The position numbers were made by a program, and so were the translations under genes. From Thermomonas carbonis (GTDB lineage Bacteria > Pseudomonadota > Gammaproteobacteria > Xanthomonadales > Xanthomonadaceae), in assembly GCF_014396975.1 (NCBI RefSeq), contig NZ_CP060719.1, positions 2,266,001 through 2,330,000 of the forward strand: DNA of 64,000 nucleotides, written 5' to 3'. Positions 45,976 through 54,848 of the stretch are shown one piece after another (positions within the stretch are counted from its first letter, which is position 1; every line of letters starts with the position of its first letter). The notes beneath the pieces were generated by a model. That model ran no database searches and was not told the DNA's origin. It saw only the letters and a program-made list of their open reading frames with translations.

Positions 45976-46025
45976 GTATCATGCGCGTCCCTTGATTTTG
46001 CGGGCGTTCCAGCGCCCGATGACGC

Positions 46026-46976
46026 GTGAGCGAAGCCCCCGCACAACTCGCCCTGGTCTTCCCCGGCCAAGGCTCGCAATCGGTCGGCATGCTGGCCGAA
46101 CTCTCGGAATTGCATGCCTGCGTGAAGGCGACTTTCGAGGAAGCCTCGCAGGGTGCTGGCGTGGATCTGTGGGCGCTGTCGCAGGCCGGACCGGAAGAGC
46201 TGCTCAACCGCACCGAATACACCCAGCCGGCGCTGCTCGCTGCAGGCGTGGCGGTGTGGCGTGCGTGGCAGGCCAGCGGAGGGCCGATGCCGACCGTGTT
46301 GGCAGGCCATAGCCTGGGCGAATACAGCGCACTGGTCGCGGCCGGTGCGCTGTCGCTGCACGATGGTGCGCACCTGGTGCGCATTCGTGGCCAGCTGATG
46401 CAGGACGCAGCACCTGCCGGCACCGGCGCGATGGCGGCAGTGCTGGGTGCCGAGGACGCGCTGGTGCTCGAAGTCTGCGAAGCCGTGTCCGGCGTCGAGG
46501 TCGTGGTGCCGGCCAATTTCAACTCGCCGGGGCAGGTCGTGATCGGCGGCCACGCGGCCGCGGTCGATGCTGGGTTGGCGATGCTGGCCGAACGCGGCGT
46601 GCGCAAGATGGTGAAGCTCTCGGTCAGCGTGCCCTCGCACACGCCACTGATGCGCGACGCCGCCAACCGGCTCGCCGAGACCATGGCTGGCCTGCAGTGG
46701 CAACTGCCGTCATTGCCGGTGGTGCAGAACGTCGACGCGACCGTGCACGACAGCATCGATGCGATTCGCGAGGCGCTGGTGCGCCAGCTTTACCTGCCCG
46801 TGCAATGGACCGGTTGCGTGCAGGCATTGGCCGCGCGCGGTGTGGGGCGCATCGGCGAATGCGGTCCGGGCAAGGTGCTGGCGGGCCTTGCCAAGCGCAT
46901 CGACAAATCGCTCGACGCGCGCGCGCTGGGCACACCGGCCGACTTCACCGGCGCTATCGAGGAATGGAACGCATGA
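46026..46976 (+). CDS. fabD: Malonyl-CoA:ACP transacylase
   Basis: Loads malonyl onto ACP. It begins with a GTG (SEAPAQLALVFPGQGSQSVGML) and has the serine nucleophile in AGHSLGEYSALVAAG, with the conserved Arg and His downstream (VRIRGQLMQ; SVPSHTPLM). Product length is 316 residues. An ATG at 46019 is out of frame. The stop overlaps fabG by 4 nt. Confidence 0.95.
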   Translation: MSEAPAQLALVFPGQGSQSVGMLAELSELHACVKATFEEASQGAGVDLWALSQAGPEELLNRTEYTQPALLAAGVAVWRAWQASGGPMPTVLAGHSLGEYSALVAAGALSLHDGAHLVRIRGQLMQDAAPAGTGAMAAVLGAEDALVLEVCEAVSGVEVVVPANFNSPGQVVIGGHAAAVDAGLAMLAERGVRKMVKLSVSVPSHTPLMRDAANRLAETMAGLQWQLPSLPVVQNVDATVHDSIDAIREALVRQLYLPVQWTGCVQALAARGVGRIGECGPGKVLAGLAKRIDKSLDARALGTPADFTGAIEEWNA

Positions 46977-47719
46977 GTGAGTTGGTATTGAAGGGCGAAG
47001 TCGCACTGGTCACGGGCGCGTCGCGCGGGATCGGTGCCGCCATCGCCGACGAACTTGCCGCGCTGGGCGCAACCGTGATCGGCACCGCCACGTCGGATGC
47101 GGGTGCACAGGCGATCGGCGAGCGCCTGGCTGCAGCCGGTGGCCATGGTCGTCGCTTGAACGTCAACGAGGCCGGCAGCATCGAGGCCCTGATCGATGCG
47201 GTGTCGACCGAATTCGGCGGCGTCTCGATCCTGGTCAACAATGCCGGCATCACCCGCGACAACCTGCTGATGCGGATGAAGGACGAGGACTGGCAGGCCA
47301 TCCTCGATACCAACCTGACCAGCGTCTATCGCGCCTCGAAGGCAGTGCTGCGCGGGATGATGAAGGCGCGCAAGGGCCGCATCATCAACATCGCCTCGGT
47401 GATCGGGGTCACCGGTAATGCCGGGCAGGCGAACTACGCCGCGGCAAAGGCCGGCATCATCGGTTTCAGCAAGTCGCTGGCGAAGGAGATCGGTTCGCGC
47501 GGGGTCACGGTCAATGTCGTTGCGCCCGGCTTCATCGCCACCGACATGACCGCGGACCTGCCGGACGCAGCCAAGCAGGCCATGCTCGGGCAGATCGCGC
47601 TGGGCCGGCTCGGCGAGCCAGCCGACATCGCCCGCGCGGTGGCCTTCCTGGCCGGACCCGGCGCGACCTACATCACCGGCGAAACCCTGCACGTCAACGG
47701 CGGGATGTACATGCCGTAG
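46973..47719 (+). CDS. fabG: 3-oxoacyl-ACP reductase
   Basis: NADPH-dependent SDR of 248 residues. The Rossmann motif TGASRGIG, NNAGITRDNLLMRM, the catalytic Ser of NIASVIG and the YAAAK Tyr-Lys pair are present, then VAPGFIATDMT. The ATG at 46973 overlaps the fabD stop, replacing longer upstream frames that lie within fabD. Confidence 0.96.
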   Translation: MSELVLKGEVALVTGASRGIGAAIADELAALGATVIGTATSDAGAQAIGERLAAAGGHGRRLNVNEAGSIEALIDAVSTEFGGVSILVNNAGITRDNLLMRMKDEDWQAILDTNLTSVYRASKAVLRGMMKARKGRIINIASVIGVTGNAGQANYAAAKAGIIGFSKSLAKEIGSRGVTVNVVAPGFIATDMTADLPDAAKQAMLGQIALGRLGEPADIARAVAFLAGPGATYITGETLHVNGGMYMP

Positions 47720-47830
47720 CATTCGCGGCGTGGGTGCCGCGGGCGGCCCCATCGCCATGGATCCAATCCGGGAACGCCATCCGGCTTTCTCGTACACTAA
47801 CCACGAAACCGCCCCTGAGGAGCACCGCAC

Positions 47831-48070
47831 ATGAGCAACATCGAAGAGCGCGTCAAGAAGATCGTCATCGAACAACTGGGCGTCAAGGAAGAGGACGTCA
47901 GCAACAGCGCATCGTTCGTCGAAGATCTCGGCGCGGACTCGCTGGACACGGTCGAGCTGGTGATGGCGCTCGAGGAAGAGTTCGAGTGCGAGATCCCGGA
48001 CGAAGAAGCCGAGAAGATCAGCACCGTGCAGGCCGCGATCGACTACATCAAGGCGCACGTCAAGGCCTGA
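47831..48070 (+). CDS. acpP: Acyl carrier protein
   Basis: Acidic 79-residue carrier whose Ser in [10 protein letters not shown] receives 4'-phosphopantetheine. The four-helix ACP pattern is complete. A strong GAGGAG site lies 8 nt before the ATG, and a TACACT box at 47793-47798 may be part of its own promoter. A hairpin follows the stop. Confidence 0.97.
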   Translation: MSNIEERVKKIVIEQLGVKEEDVSNSASFVEDLGADSLDTVELVMALEEEFECEIPDEEAEKISTVQAAIDYIKAHVKA

Positions 48071-48094
48071 TCCGCCTTCGTGAGTCTCGACGCC

Positions 48095-48114
48095 GGGGCC
48101 GCTGACGCGGCCCC
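48095..48114 (+). terminator. Hairpin between acpP and fabF
   Basis: GGGGCCGC-TGAC-GCGGCCCC, an 8-bp perfect stem followed by GCGCGTTTG. A weak terminator or stabilising 3' end that could raise acpP over fabF. Confidence 0.55.
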
Positions 48115-48159
48115 GCGCGTTTGCACCGCCGCAACATCGCAACGAATCGAGGAATCGCC

Positions 48160-49398
48160 ATGTCGAAACGACGCGTAGTAGTGACCGGGATGGGCATCGT
48201 CTCGCCGCTGGGCAACGACCTGGCCAGCAACTGGGACGGGATCGTCAATGGCCGTTCCGGCATCGGCCCGGTGGCCGGTTTCGATGCCAGCAGCTATCCG
48301 ACCCGGATCGCAGGCGAGATCCGCGACTTCGACGTCACCCGCTGGGTGAACCCGAAGGACGCGAAGAAGATGGACCACTTCATCCACTACGGCGTGGCTG
48401 CGTCGCTGATGGCGCTGGAGGATTCCGGGCTGCAGGTGACCGAGGCCAACGCCGAGCGCATCGGCGCGCTGATCGGCTCCGGCATCGGCGGCATCTGGGG
48501 CATCGAGGAGACCTCGGTGAAGCTGCACGATGGCGGGGTGCGCAAGATCAGCCCGTTCTACATCCCCAGCACCATCATCAACATGCTGCCGGGGCAGGTC
48601 TCGCTGCTGACCGGCATCAAGGGCCCGAATTTTTCCGCCGTGTCCGCCTGCGCCACCGCCAACCATTCGATCGGGATGGCGATGCGCATGATCCAGTACG
48701 GCGACGCCGACGTGATGATCGCCGGTGGCGCCGAACGCGGCAGTTCGCCGACCTCGATGGGCGGCTTCTGCGCGATGAAGGCGATGAGCACCCGCAACGA
48801 CGATCCCGCCGCCGCCTCGCGCCCCTGGGACGCCGGCCGCGACGGGTTCGTCCTCGGCGACGGCGCCGGGATCCTGGTGCTGGAGGAATACGAGCACGCC
48901 AAGGCCCGCGGCGCGCGCATCTACTGCGAGCTGGCCGGCTTTGGCGCGTCTTCCGACGCCTTCCACATGACCGCGCCCAGCGAGAACGGGGACGGCCCCG
49001 CGCGCTGCATGGCGATGGCGTTCAAGGACGCCGGCATCAATGCGGACCAGGTCGGTTACCTCAACGCGCACGGCACCTCGACGCCGCTCGGCGATTTGGC
49101 GGAAACCCTGGCGATCAAGCGCGCGCTGGGCGACCACGCCTACAAGACGATGGTCAGCTCGACCAAGTCGATGACCGGTCACCTGCTTGGCGCCGCCGGC
49201 GGCGTGGAGGCGATCTACACGATCAAGGCGCTGGAAACCGGGATCATCCCGCCGACGATCAACCTGGAAACGCCGGGCGAAGGCTGCGACCTCGACTACG
49301 TGCCGAACACCGCGCGTGATTCGAAGGTCGATGTGGTGGTTTCGAACGGATTCGGCTTCGGCGGTACCAACGGCACGTTGGTGTTCCGTCGCATCTGA
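48160..49398 (+). CDS. fabF: Beta-ketoacyl-ACP synthase II
   Basis: Elongating condensing enzyme, 412 residues. KRRVVVTGMGIVSPLGND opens the fold; the nucleophile Cys is in SAVSACATANHS, and the two His are in LNAHGTSTPLGD and MTGHLLGAAGG. The ATG at 48160 follows GAGGAAT; a GTG or TTG upstream to 48121 adds non-conserved residues. Confidence 0.97.
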   Translation: MSKRRVVVTGMGIVSPLGNDLASNWDGIVNGRSGIGPVAGFDASSYPTRIAGEIRDFDVTRWVNPKDAKKMDHFIHYGVAASLMALEDSGLQVTEANAERIGALIGSGIGGIWGIEETSVKLHDGGVRKISPFYIPSTIINMLPGQVSLLTGIKGPNFSAVSACATANHSIGMAMRMIQYGDADVMIAGGAERGSSPTSMGGFCAMKAMSTRNDDPAAASRPWDAGRDGFVLGDGAGILVLEEYEHAKARGARIYCELAGFGASSDAFHMTAPSENGDGPARCMAMAFKDAGINADQVGYLNAHGTSTPLGDLAETLAIKRALGDHAYKTMVSSTKSMTGHLLGAAGGVEAIYTIKALETGIIPPTINLETPGEGCDLDYVPNTARDSKVDVVVSNGFGFGGTNGTLVFRRI

Positions 49399-49435
49399 TG
49401 CCGAGGCACTCCCTTGCATGCAGGGGAGCGCGTCG

Positions 49436-50803
49436 ATGGGGTGCTCCGTGCCGATGATCACCCGAATTCTTCCCGCCGATCTCGACTTGCTCGACCTGCA
49501 TCGGCTGGATCCGGTGCGCTATCCGGTGCTGCTGGAATCCAGCGCGACCGGCGCGCATGGCCGCTGGGACATGTTGCTCGCTCACGCAGGCGAATCCTTC
49601 GCCCTGCATCGTGATGGTGTAGTCCGCGACCAGGCAGGCGCGCGGCTCGACGGGCGATTTCTCGATGTACTCGATGCGCGCTGGCGGGCGTTGCGCATTC
49701 CGCGTGATGCGGGCAGCAAGCTGCCATTCTGCGGTGGCTGGGCGCTGCTGCTGGGATACGAACTTGCGCAGCAGGTCGAGTCCGTCCTGCGGTTGCCGCA
49801 ATCGATCGGTGGGCTGCCCGTCGCCTGCGCGCTGCGTTGCCCGGCCGCTGTGCTGCGGGATCGCGTCAGCGGCGAATGCATCGCGATCGCGGAACTTGAT
49901 GCCGACGCTTTGCTGGATCGCATCAGCGCGGATGTCGAACCCGCGCGTGCGATGCCGGCACTCGCTGATTGGCAGCCACCCGCAGCAGTCGAGGAAGACG
50001 CGCCGCAAGGTTATATCGGTGGCGTGCAGCGTGTGCTGGAGTACTTGGCCGCAGGCGACGTGTTCCAGGTCAATCTCTCGCGCGGCTGGACGGCACGCTT
50101 CAAGGGGTCGCTCGATCCCGCCGGCTTGTTCCAGCGCCTACGAGGCAATAACCCCGCGCCATTCGCCGGGATCTTCGGTGGCGATGGCTGGAGCGTGGTC
50201 AGCGCGTCGCCAGAGCGATTGGTATCGGTGCACGGCGATGTCGTCGAAACCCGCCCGATCGCCGGCACCCGACCGCGTTTCGATGGGGACGACGATGCCG
50301 AGCGCATCCGCGAGCTGGTCGGCCATCCAAAGGAACGTGCCGAGCATGTGATGCTGATCGACCTGGAGCGCAACGACCTGGGGCGCGTCTGCACGCCCGG
50401 TAGCGTGGTGGTCGACGAGCTGATGACTGTCGAGAGCTACGCGCACGTGCACCACATCGTCAGCAACGTGCGCGGGACCTTGCTGCCCGATGCGACGCCG
50501 GGTGGGGTCATCGCCGCGGTGTTCCCTGGCGGCACCATCACCGGTTGCCCGAAGGTGCGCTGCATGCAGATCGTCGCCGAACTGGAAGGCACGGGCCGTG
50601 GCGCGTACACCGGCGCGATGGGCTGGTTGAATCGCGACGGCGACATGGACCTGAACATCCTGATCCGCAGCGGCGAAGCCGAAGGGCAGGAGCTGCGCTT
50701 CCGCACCGGTGCCGGCATCGTGATCGACTCCGACCCGCAACGCGAACTCGACGAGACGCGGGCCAAGGCGCGCGGCATGCTGCGGGCGCTGGGCGTCGAA
50801 TGA
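49436..50803 (+). CDS. pabB: Aminodeoxychorismate synthase component I
   Basis: Converts chorismate and glutamine-derived ammonia to 4-amino-4-deoxychorismate for folate. The C-terminal chorismate-binding domain is clear: VFQVNLSRGW, PIAGTRPR, ELVGHPKERAEHVMLIDLERNDLG and PGGTITGCPKVR. The ATG at 49436, 7 nt after GGGGAG, gives 455 residues; ATG 49454 is an alternative, and the frame extends back into fabF. Assigned as PabB rather than TrpE because pabC follows. Confidence 0.92.
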   Translation: MGCSVPMITRILPADLDLLDLHRLDPVRYPVLLESSATGAHGRWDMLLAHAGESFALHRDGVVRDQAGARLDGRFLDVLDARWRALRIPRDAGSKLPFCGGWALLLGYELAQQVESVLRLPQSIGGLPVACALRCPAAVLRDRVSGECIAIAELDADALLDRISADVEPARAMPALADWQPPAAVEEDAPQGYIGGVQRVLEYLAAGDVFQVNLSRGWTARFKGSLDPAGLFQRLRGNNPAPFAGIFGGDGWSVVSASPERLVSVHGDVVETRPIAGTRPRFDGDDDAERIRELVGHPKERAEHVMLIDLERNDLGRVCTPGSVVVDELMTVESYAHVHHIVSNVRGTLLPDATPGGVIAAVFPGGTITGCPKVRCMQIVAELEGTGRGAYTGAMGWLNRDGDMDLNILIRSGEAEGQELRFRTGAGIVIDSDPQRELDETRAKARGMLRALGVE

Positions 50804-50836
50804 AGGGCCTCCAAGCTCGCCGGGTGCGGACGCCAT

Positions 50837-50885
50837 GGGGTTCGACTGAGCCGCTCCCCGATACTCGCTTCGTGAGTCGAACCCC
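50837..50885 (+). promoter_or_regulatory. 11-bp inverted repeat ending at the pabC start codon
   Basis: GGGGTTCGACT (50837-50847) and its exact complement AGTCGAACCCC (50875-50885) flank a 27-nt loop; the second arm ends on the base before the pabC ATG. The structure would sequester the start region in RNA. Confidence 0.55.
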
Positions 50886-51704
50886 ATGACATCCGCTGCA
50901 TACATGGGGCGCGATCGTCTGGACACGGTTTCGATCGCCAACCGGGGATTGAACTACGGCGATGGCGTCTTCGAAACCATGCGCGTGCATCGCGGCGCAT
51001 TGCCGCTGTGGCCGCAGCACCTGGCGCGGTTGCGTGAAGGCGCCGGGCGTCTGGGCATCGCGGTGCCCGATGTCGATTTCATCGAGGCACGCATCGCCGA
51101 CATGGTGTCGGCGGTAGACGCCGGCGTGCTCAAGCTGCTGCTGACCCGCGGCGAAGGCGGGCGTGGCTACGCGCCACCCGCGGACGCGGTGCCGACGTGG
51201 ATGCTGTCGCTGCAGCCGTTGCCGGAGGTCTTGGCTGGCTTGCGCGTGCATCCCTGCGAAACCCGCCTGTCGATGCAGGCCGCGCTGGCCGGGATCAAGC
51301 ATTGCAACCGGCTCGAACAGGTGCTCGGCCGTGCGGAGGCGGTGCGCGCGGGATGCGACGAAGGCCTCATGCAGGATCTGGCCGGCAACCCGGTGTGCGC
51401 GACATCGGCCAATTTGCTGGTGCTGCGCGATGGTCGCTGGCGCACGCCGGCGGTGGAGACCTGCGGCGTGGCCGGCGTGCTGCGTGCCTGGCTGCTGGCG
51501 CAGGATCTCGTCGAGGTCGCGGCAGTGCCGCCCGAGGGCCTTGCCGACGCCGACGCCCTGGCGCTGTGCAACGCGGTGCGCGGTATCCTGCCGATGCGCG
51601 CATTGGGCGCGCGCGAGTGGTCGCCGCATCAGGCGACCGACGAATTGCAGGCACGGTTGGCGATGGCATATCCGATGTTCCAACACGCAGGTTCAAAGCC
51701 GTGA
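50886..51704 (+). CDS. pabC: Aminodeoxychorismate lyase
   Basis: PLP enzyme releasing pyruvate from 4-amino-4-deoxychorismate to give p-aminobenzoate. The class IV aminotransferase fold shows RGLNYGDGVFETMRVHRG, the PLP-lysine segment AGIKHCNRLEQVLGRAEA and GNPVCATSANLLVLRDG. Product length is 272 residues. The stop overlaps mltG (GTGA). No ribosome site is evident because the upstream bases form one arm of a hairpin. Confidence 0.93.
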   Translation: MTSAAYMGRDRLDTVSIANRGLNYGDGVFETMRVHRGALPLWPQHLARLREGAGRLGIAVPDVDFIEARIADMVSAVDAGVLKLLLTRGEGGRGYAPPADAVPTWMLSLQPLPEVLAGLRVHPCETRLSMQAALAGIKHCNRLEQVLGRAEAVRAGCDEGLMQDLAGNPVCATSANLLVLRDGRWRTPAVETCGVAGVLRAWLLAQDLVEVAAVPPEGLADADALALCNAVRGILPMRALGAREWSPHQATDELQARLAMAYPMFQHAGSKP

Positions 51705-52759
51705 GCCGCGGCCGGACGGGCGGTTTTTTCCGTCGTGCATTCCTTGTCCTGCTGCTGGCGGCGGTGGCGGTCGGCGCGTGGTACTGGACGCGCTACCAGG
51801 GCTTTGCCGATGCGCCGCTGGTGGGCATCGGGGCGGGCGACAGTTTGGTCGTGAAGCGCGGCGATTCGCTGGACAAGGTCCTGCGCACCCTGCAGGCGCA
51901 GGGCGTGGACACGGGCGATCGTCTGCAGTGGCAGGTGCTCGCGCGGCAGACCGGTGCCGCCGGCAAGTTGCAGGTCGGCGAATACGCGCTGGTGCCCGAC
52001 ACCTCGCCGCGCGCGCTGCTGCTGGCGATGCGCGATGGCAAGGTGGTGCGGCGCAACTTCACCATCGTCGAAGGCTGGAACATCCGCGACGTGCGTGCCG
52101 CGCTGGCGAAGGTGGATGGACTCGAACACGATTCGGCGGGGCTGGACGATGCCGCACTGATGAAGGCGCTCGGGCATCCCGGACAGCATCCGGAGGGACG
52201 CTTCTTGCCTGAAACCTATGCCTGGGTACAGGGCGATAGTGACCTCGACTTGCTCAAGCGTGCGCACAAGGCACTGCAAGTGGCGCTGGACGAAGCCTGG
52301 GCCACGCGCGCCGAAGACCTGCCGTTGAAGAACGCGGACGAAGCGCTGGTCCTCGCGTCCATCGTCGAAAAGGAAACCGGTATCGCCGAGGAGCGTCCGG
52401 CCATCGCCGGGGTGTTCGTGCGTCGATTGAAGATCGGCATGCGTCTGCAGACCGACCCCACCGTGATCTACGGCATGGGCGCGGCCTATGCCGGCAACAT
52501 CCGCCGCAGCGACCTGACCACCGACACGCCGTACAACACCTACACCCGCGCCGGCCTGACCCCCACCCCGATCGCGATGCCGGGCAAGGCCGCGTTGCGT
52601 GCGGCCACCCGGCCGGCCGACGCCGATGCGCTGTATTTCGTCGCGGTTGGCGATGGTAGCGGCCGGCATGTGTTCTCGCCATCGCTGGATGCGCACAACG
52701 CCGCAGTCCGCGAGTACCTGCGGCGTTACCGTGCGCAGCGCGAGGCCGCCCCGAAGTGA
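51701..52759 (+). CDS. mltG: Endolytic murein transglycosylase
   Basis: Cleaves nascent peptidoglycan to end glycan-strand growth. A 352-residue inner-membrane protein: a single N-terminal transmembrane helix (FFRRAFLVLLLAAVAVGAWYW), a LysM-like domain, then the YceG domain with the catalytic Glu in LASIVEKETG and the GMRLQTDPTVIYG and TPYNTYTRAGLTPTPI motifs. GTG start overlapping pabC; the stop overlaps tmk by 4 nt. Confidence 0.94.
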   Translation: MSRGRTGGFFRRAFLVLLLAAVAVGAWYWTRYQGFADAPLVGIGAGDSLVVKRGDSLDKVLRTLQAQGVDTGDRLQWQVLARQTGAAGKLQVGEYALVPDTSPRALLLAMRDGKVVRRNFTIVEGWNIRDVRAALAKVDGLEHDSAGLDDAALMKALGHPGQHPEGRFLPETYAWVQGDSDLDLLKRAHKALQVALDEAWATRAEDLPLKNADEALVLASIVEKETGIAEERPAIAGVFVRRLKIGMRLQTDPTVIYGMGAAYAGNIRRSDLTTDTPYNTYTRAGLTPTPIAMPGKAALRAATRPADADALYFVAVGDGSGRHVFSPSLDAHNAAVREYLRRYRAQREAAPK

Positions 52760-53415
52760 CGCAAACCCTGCAACGCCAGCCGCGCCTGCTGAGCATCGAA
52801 GGCGGCGAGGGCGCCGGCAAGAGCACGGTGCTGTCCGCCCTGCGCGAGGCATTGCTGGCCGATGGTTTCGACGTGGTGAGCACGCGCGAACCGGGTGGCA
52901 CGCCACTGGCGGAACGCATTCGCGAGCTGCTGCTGGGCGGTTCCGGCGAACCGGTACACGCAGAGACGGAATTGCTGCTGATGTTCGCGTCGCGCGCGCA
53001 GCACGTGCGCGAGGTGGTGCTGCCGGCGCTGCATCGCGGTGCGTGGGTGATCAGCGACCGTTTCACCGATTCCAGTTATGCCTACCAGGGCGCGGGACGC
53101 GGGTTGGACGAGGACTTCATCGCCACGCTGGAACGGCGAGTGGTCGGCATCGAACCCGGCCTGACCCTGCTGTTGGACCTCGGCGTGGCGCACGGGCGCG
53201 AGCGCACACGCGGTCGCGACCTGCTCGGAGGCGGCACGCCCGACCGCATCGAGCGCGAACGCGACAGCTTCTTCGAGCGCGTGCGCGAGGGCTTCCTCAC
53301 CCGCGCGGCGCAGCATCCGGATCGCTTCCGGGTGATCGATGCCAGTCCCGACGCGGCGAGCGTGGCCGCCGCCGCACTCGCGGCGTTGGTGGCGTATCGC
53401 GAGACGCTGCGATGA
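52756..53415 (+). CDS. tmk: Thymidylate kinase
   Basis: Phosphorylates dTMP to dTDP. P-loop EGGEGAGKST, the DRF motif in ISDRFTDSSYAYQG and the LID region near GRDLLGGGTPDRIERE. Product length is 219 residues. GTG start overlaps mltG, and the stop overlaps holB (ATGA), forming the usual mltG-tmk-holB run. Confidence 0.95.
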   Translation: MTQTLQRQPRLLSIEGGEGAGKSTVLSALREALLADGFDVVSTREPGGTPLAERIRELLLGGSGEPVHAETELLLMFASRAQHVREVVLPALHRGAWVISDRFTDSSYAYQGAGRGLDEDFIATLERRVVGIEPGLTLLLDLGVAHGRERTRGRDLLGGGTPDRIERERDSFFERVREGFLTRAAQHPDRFRVIDASPDAASVAAAALAALVAYRETLR

Positions 53416-54419
53416 GCCTGTTGCCGGCGCTTAGCCCGTGGCAGCAGCGCGCCTACGACCACGCTGCTGCTGCCATCGACGGTGGCCATTTCGGCCATGC
53501 GACCCTGATCACCGGCCCCGCCTTGATCGGCAAGCGCGTGCTGGCGGAACACCTGGCGCATCGTGTGCTGTGCCGCTCGCCGAAGGCGGATGGCCAGGCC
53601 TGCGGCGCGTGCAAGGGCTGTTCGCTGTTCGCCGCGCGCGCGCAGTACGACCCGCTGGAAACGCGGCCGGATGGTGCGTTGTCCCATCCGTGGGGGCACA
53701 GCGCGCATCCCGACTTGTCGATGGTCGGTTACGAGTGGAAGTTGAAGCCGTCGCCGCCGAAGATGCGTGCCGAGCTGGTCATCGAACAGATCCGCTCGCT
53801 GTCGGAAAAGCTGTCGCTGACGCCGCAGCTGGGCGGCGCGCAGGTGGTCATCGTCGATCCTGCAGACGCGATCAACTGGAATGCATTCAACGCACTGTTG
53901 AAGACGCTGGAGGAACCGCAGCCGGGTCGCTACCTGTGGCTGCTGTCGTCCAATCCGGCGCGCCTGCCTGCGACGATCCGCAGCCGTTGCCAGCGGCTGG
54001 ACGTGCGCCTGCCGCCGCGTGCGGAAGCCTTGGCCTGGCTACTGTCGCGCGGGCATGCGGCGAAGGCGGCCGGCGAAGCGCTGGACGCCGCGCGCGGGCA
54101 TCCCGGCCTGGCCGATGCGTGGGCGTCGGGCGATGGACTGGCCCTGCGCCGCACGGTGGCCGACGATGTACAGGCACTCGGTCGCGGCCAGGCCGCGGTG
54201 GGCGAGGTCGCGCAACGCTGGGTCGCCGATGGCCGGGCAAGTGAACGCTTGCAGCATCTTGCCGAACTCGCCCTGCACGATGCCGCGGGCTTGACCGATT
54301 CGGCCGCAACCCGCACGCTGGCCGCGCGGTTCGACGCCGCCAACCGCGCGCGCGACCTGTTGCGCAGTACGGTGCGCGCCGACCTTGCAGTAGCCGAATC
54401 ATTGCTTGCCTGGTGCTGA
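53412..54419 (+). CDS. holB: DNA polymerase III delta-prime subunit
   Basis: Clamp-loader stator, 335 residues. AAA+ fold with a degenerate Walker A (ITGPALIGKRVLAEH), a Cys-rich zinc region [31 protein letters not shown] and SRCQRL. ATG at 53412 overlaps tmk; the larger frame upstream is within tmk and mltG. Confidence 0.93.
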   Translation: MSLLPALSPWQQRAYDHAAAAIDGGHFGHATLITGPALIGKRVLAEHLAHRVLCRSPKADGQACGACKGCSLFAARAQYDPLETRPDGALSHPWGHSAHPDLSMVGYEWKLKPSPPKMRAELVIEQIRSLSEKLSLTPQLGGAQVVIVDPADAINWNAFNALLKTLEEPQPGRYLWLLSSNPARLPATIRSRCQRLDVRLPPRAEALAWLLSRGHAAKAAGEALDAARGHPGLADAWASGDGLALRRTVADDVQALGRGQAAVGEVAQRWVADGRASERLQHLAELALHDAAGLTDSAATRTLAARFDAANRARDLLRSTVRADLAVAESLLAWC

Positions 54420-54459
54420 TGTCCAACGCACGCCCGGCATCGCGAACGGGGGATGACGC

Positions 54460-54822
54460 ATGAGCAGTCCGATGGGTGGTGGAGCGCGGCAGGGCATCCT
54501 GTCGCTGGTGGTCAAGGACAAACCGTCGCTCTACAACGCCTACATGCCCTATGTGCGCCAGGGCGGCATCTTCGTGCCGACCACCCGCCGGTATTTCATC
54601 GGCGATGAAGTGTTCCTGCTGCTGACCTTGCCGGATTCCTCCGAGCGCCTGCCGGTCGCCGGCAAGGTGTGCTGGGTCACCCCGACCGGTGCGCAGGGCA
54701 GCCGTCCCGCCGGCATCGGCGTGCAGTTCGCCGATACCGCAGAGGGCGAGGCCGTGCGCGGCAAGATCGAAACCACGCTGGCCGGCACACTCAATTCGGA
54801 CAAGCCGACGCAGACGATGTGA
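54460..54822 (+). CDS. pilZ: PilZ-domain protein (type IV pilus-assembly type)
   Basis: A 120-residue PilZ domain protein, as found after holB in Xanthomonads and Pseudomonas and needed for type IV pilus biogenesis. Sequence landmarks: YNAYMPYVRQGGIFVPTTRRYFIGDEVFLLLTLPDS and KVCWVTPTGAQGSRPAGIGVQF. The canonical c-di-GMP RxxxR motif is absent from the N-terminus, matching the subtype that acts by protein contacts rather than ligand binding. It lies 40 nt after holB. Confidence 0.88.
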   Translation: MSSPMGGGARQGILSLVVKDKPSLYNAYMPYVRQGGIFVPTTRRYFIGDEVFLLLTLPDSSERLPVAGKVCWVTPTGAQGSRPAGIGVQFADTAEGEAVRGKIETTLAGTLNSDKPTQTM

Positions 54823-54848
54823 TCGGCATCTTGCCGGAGCGTCGCATC

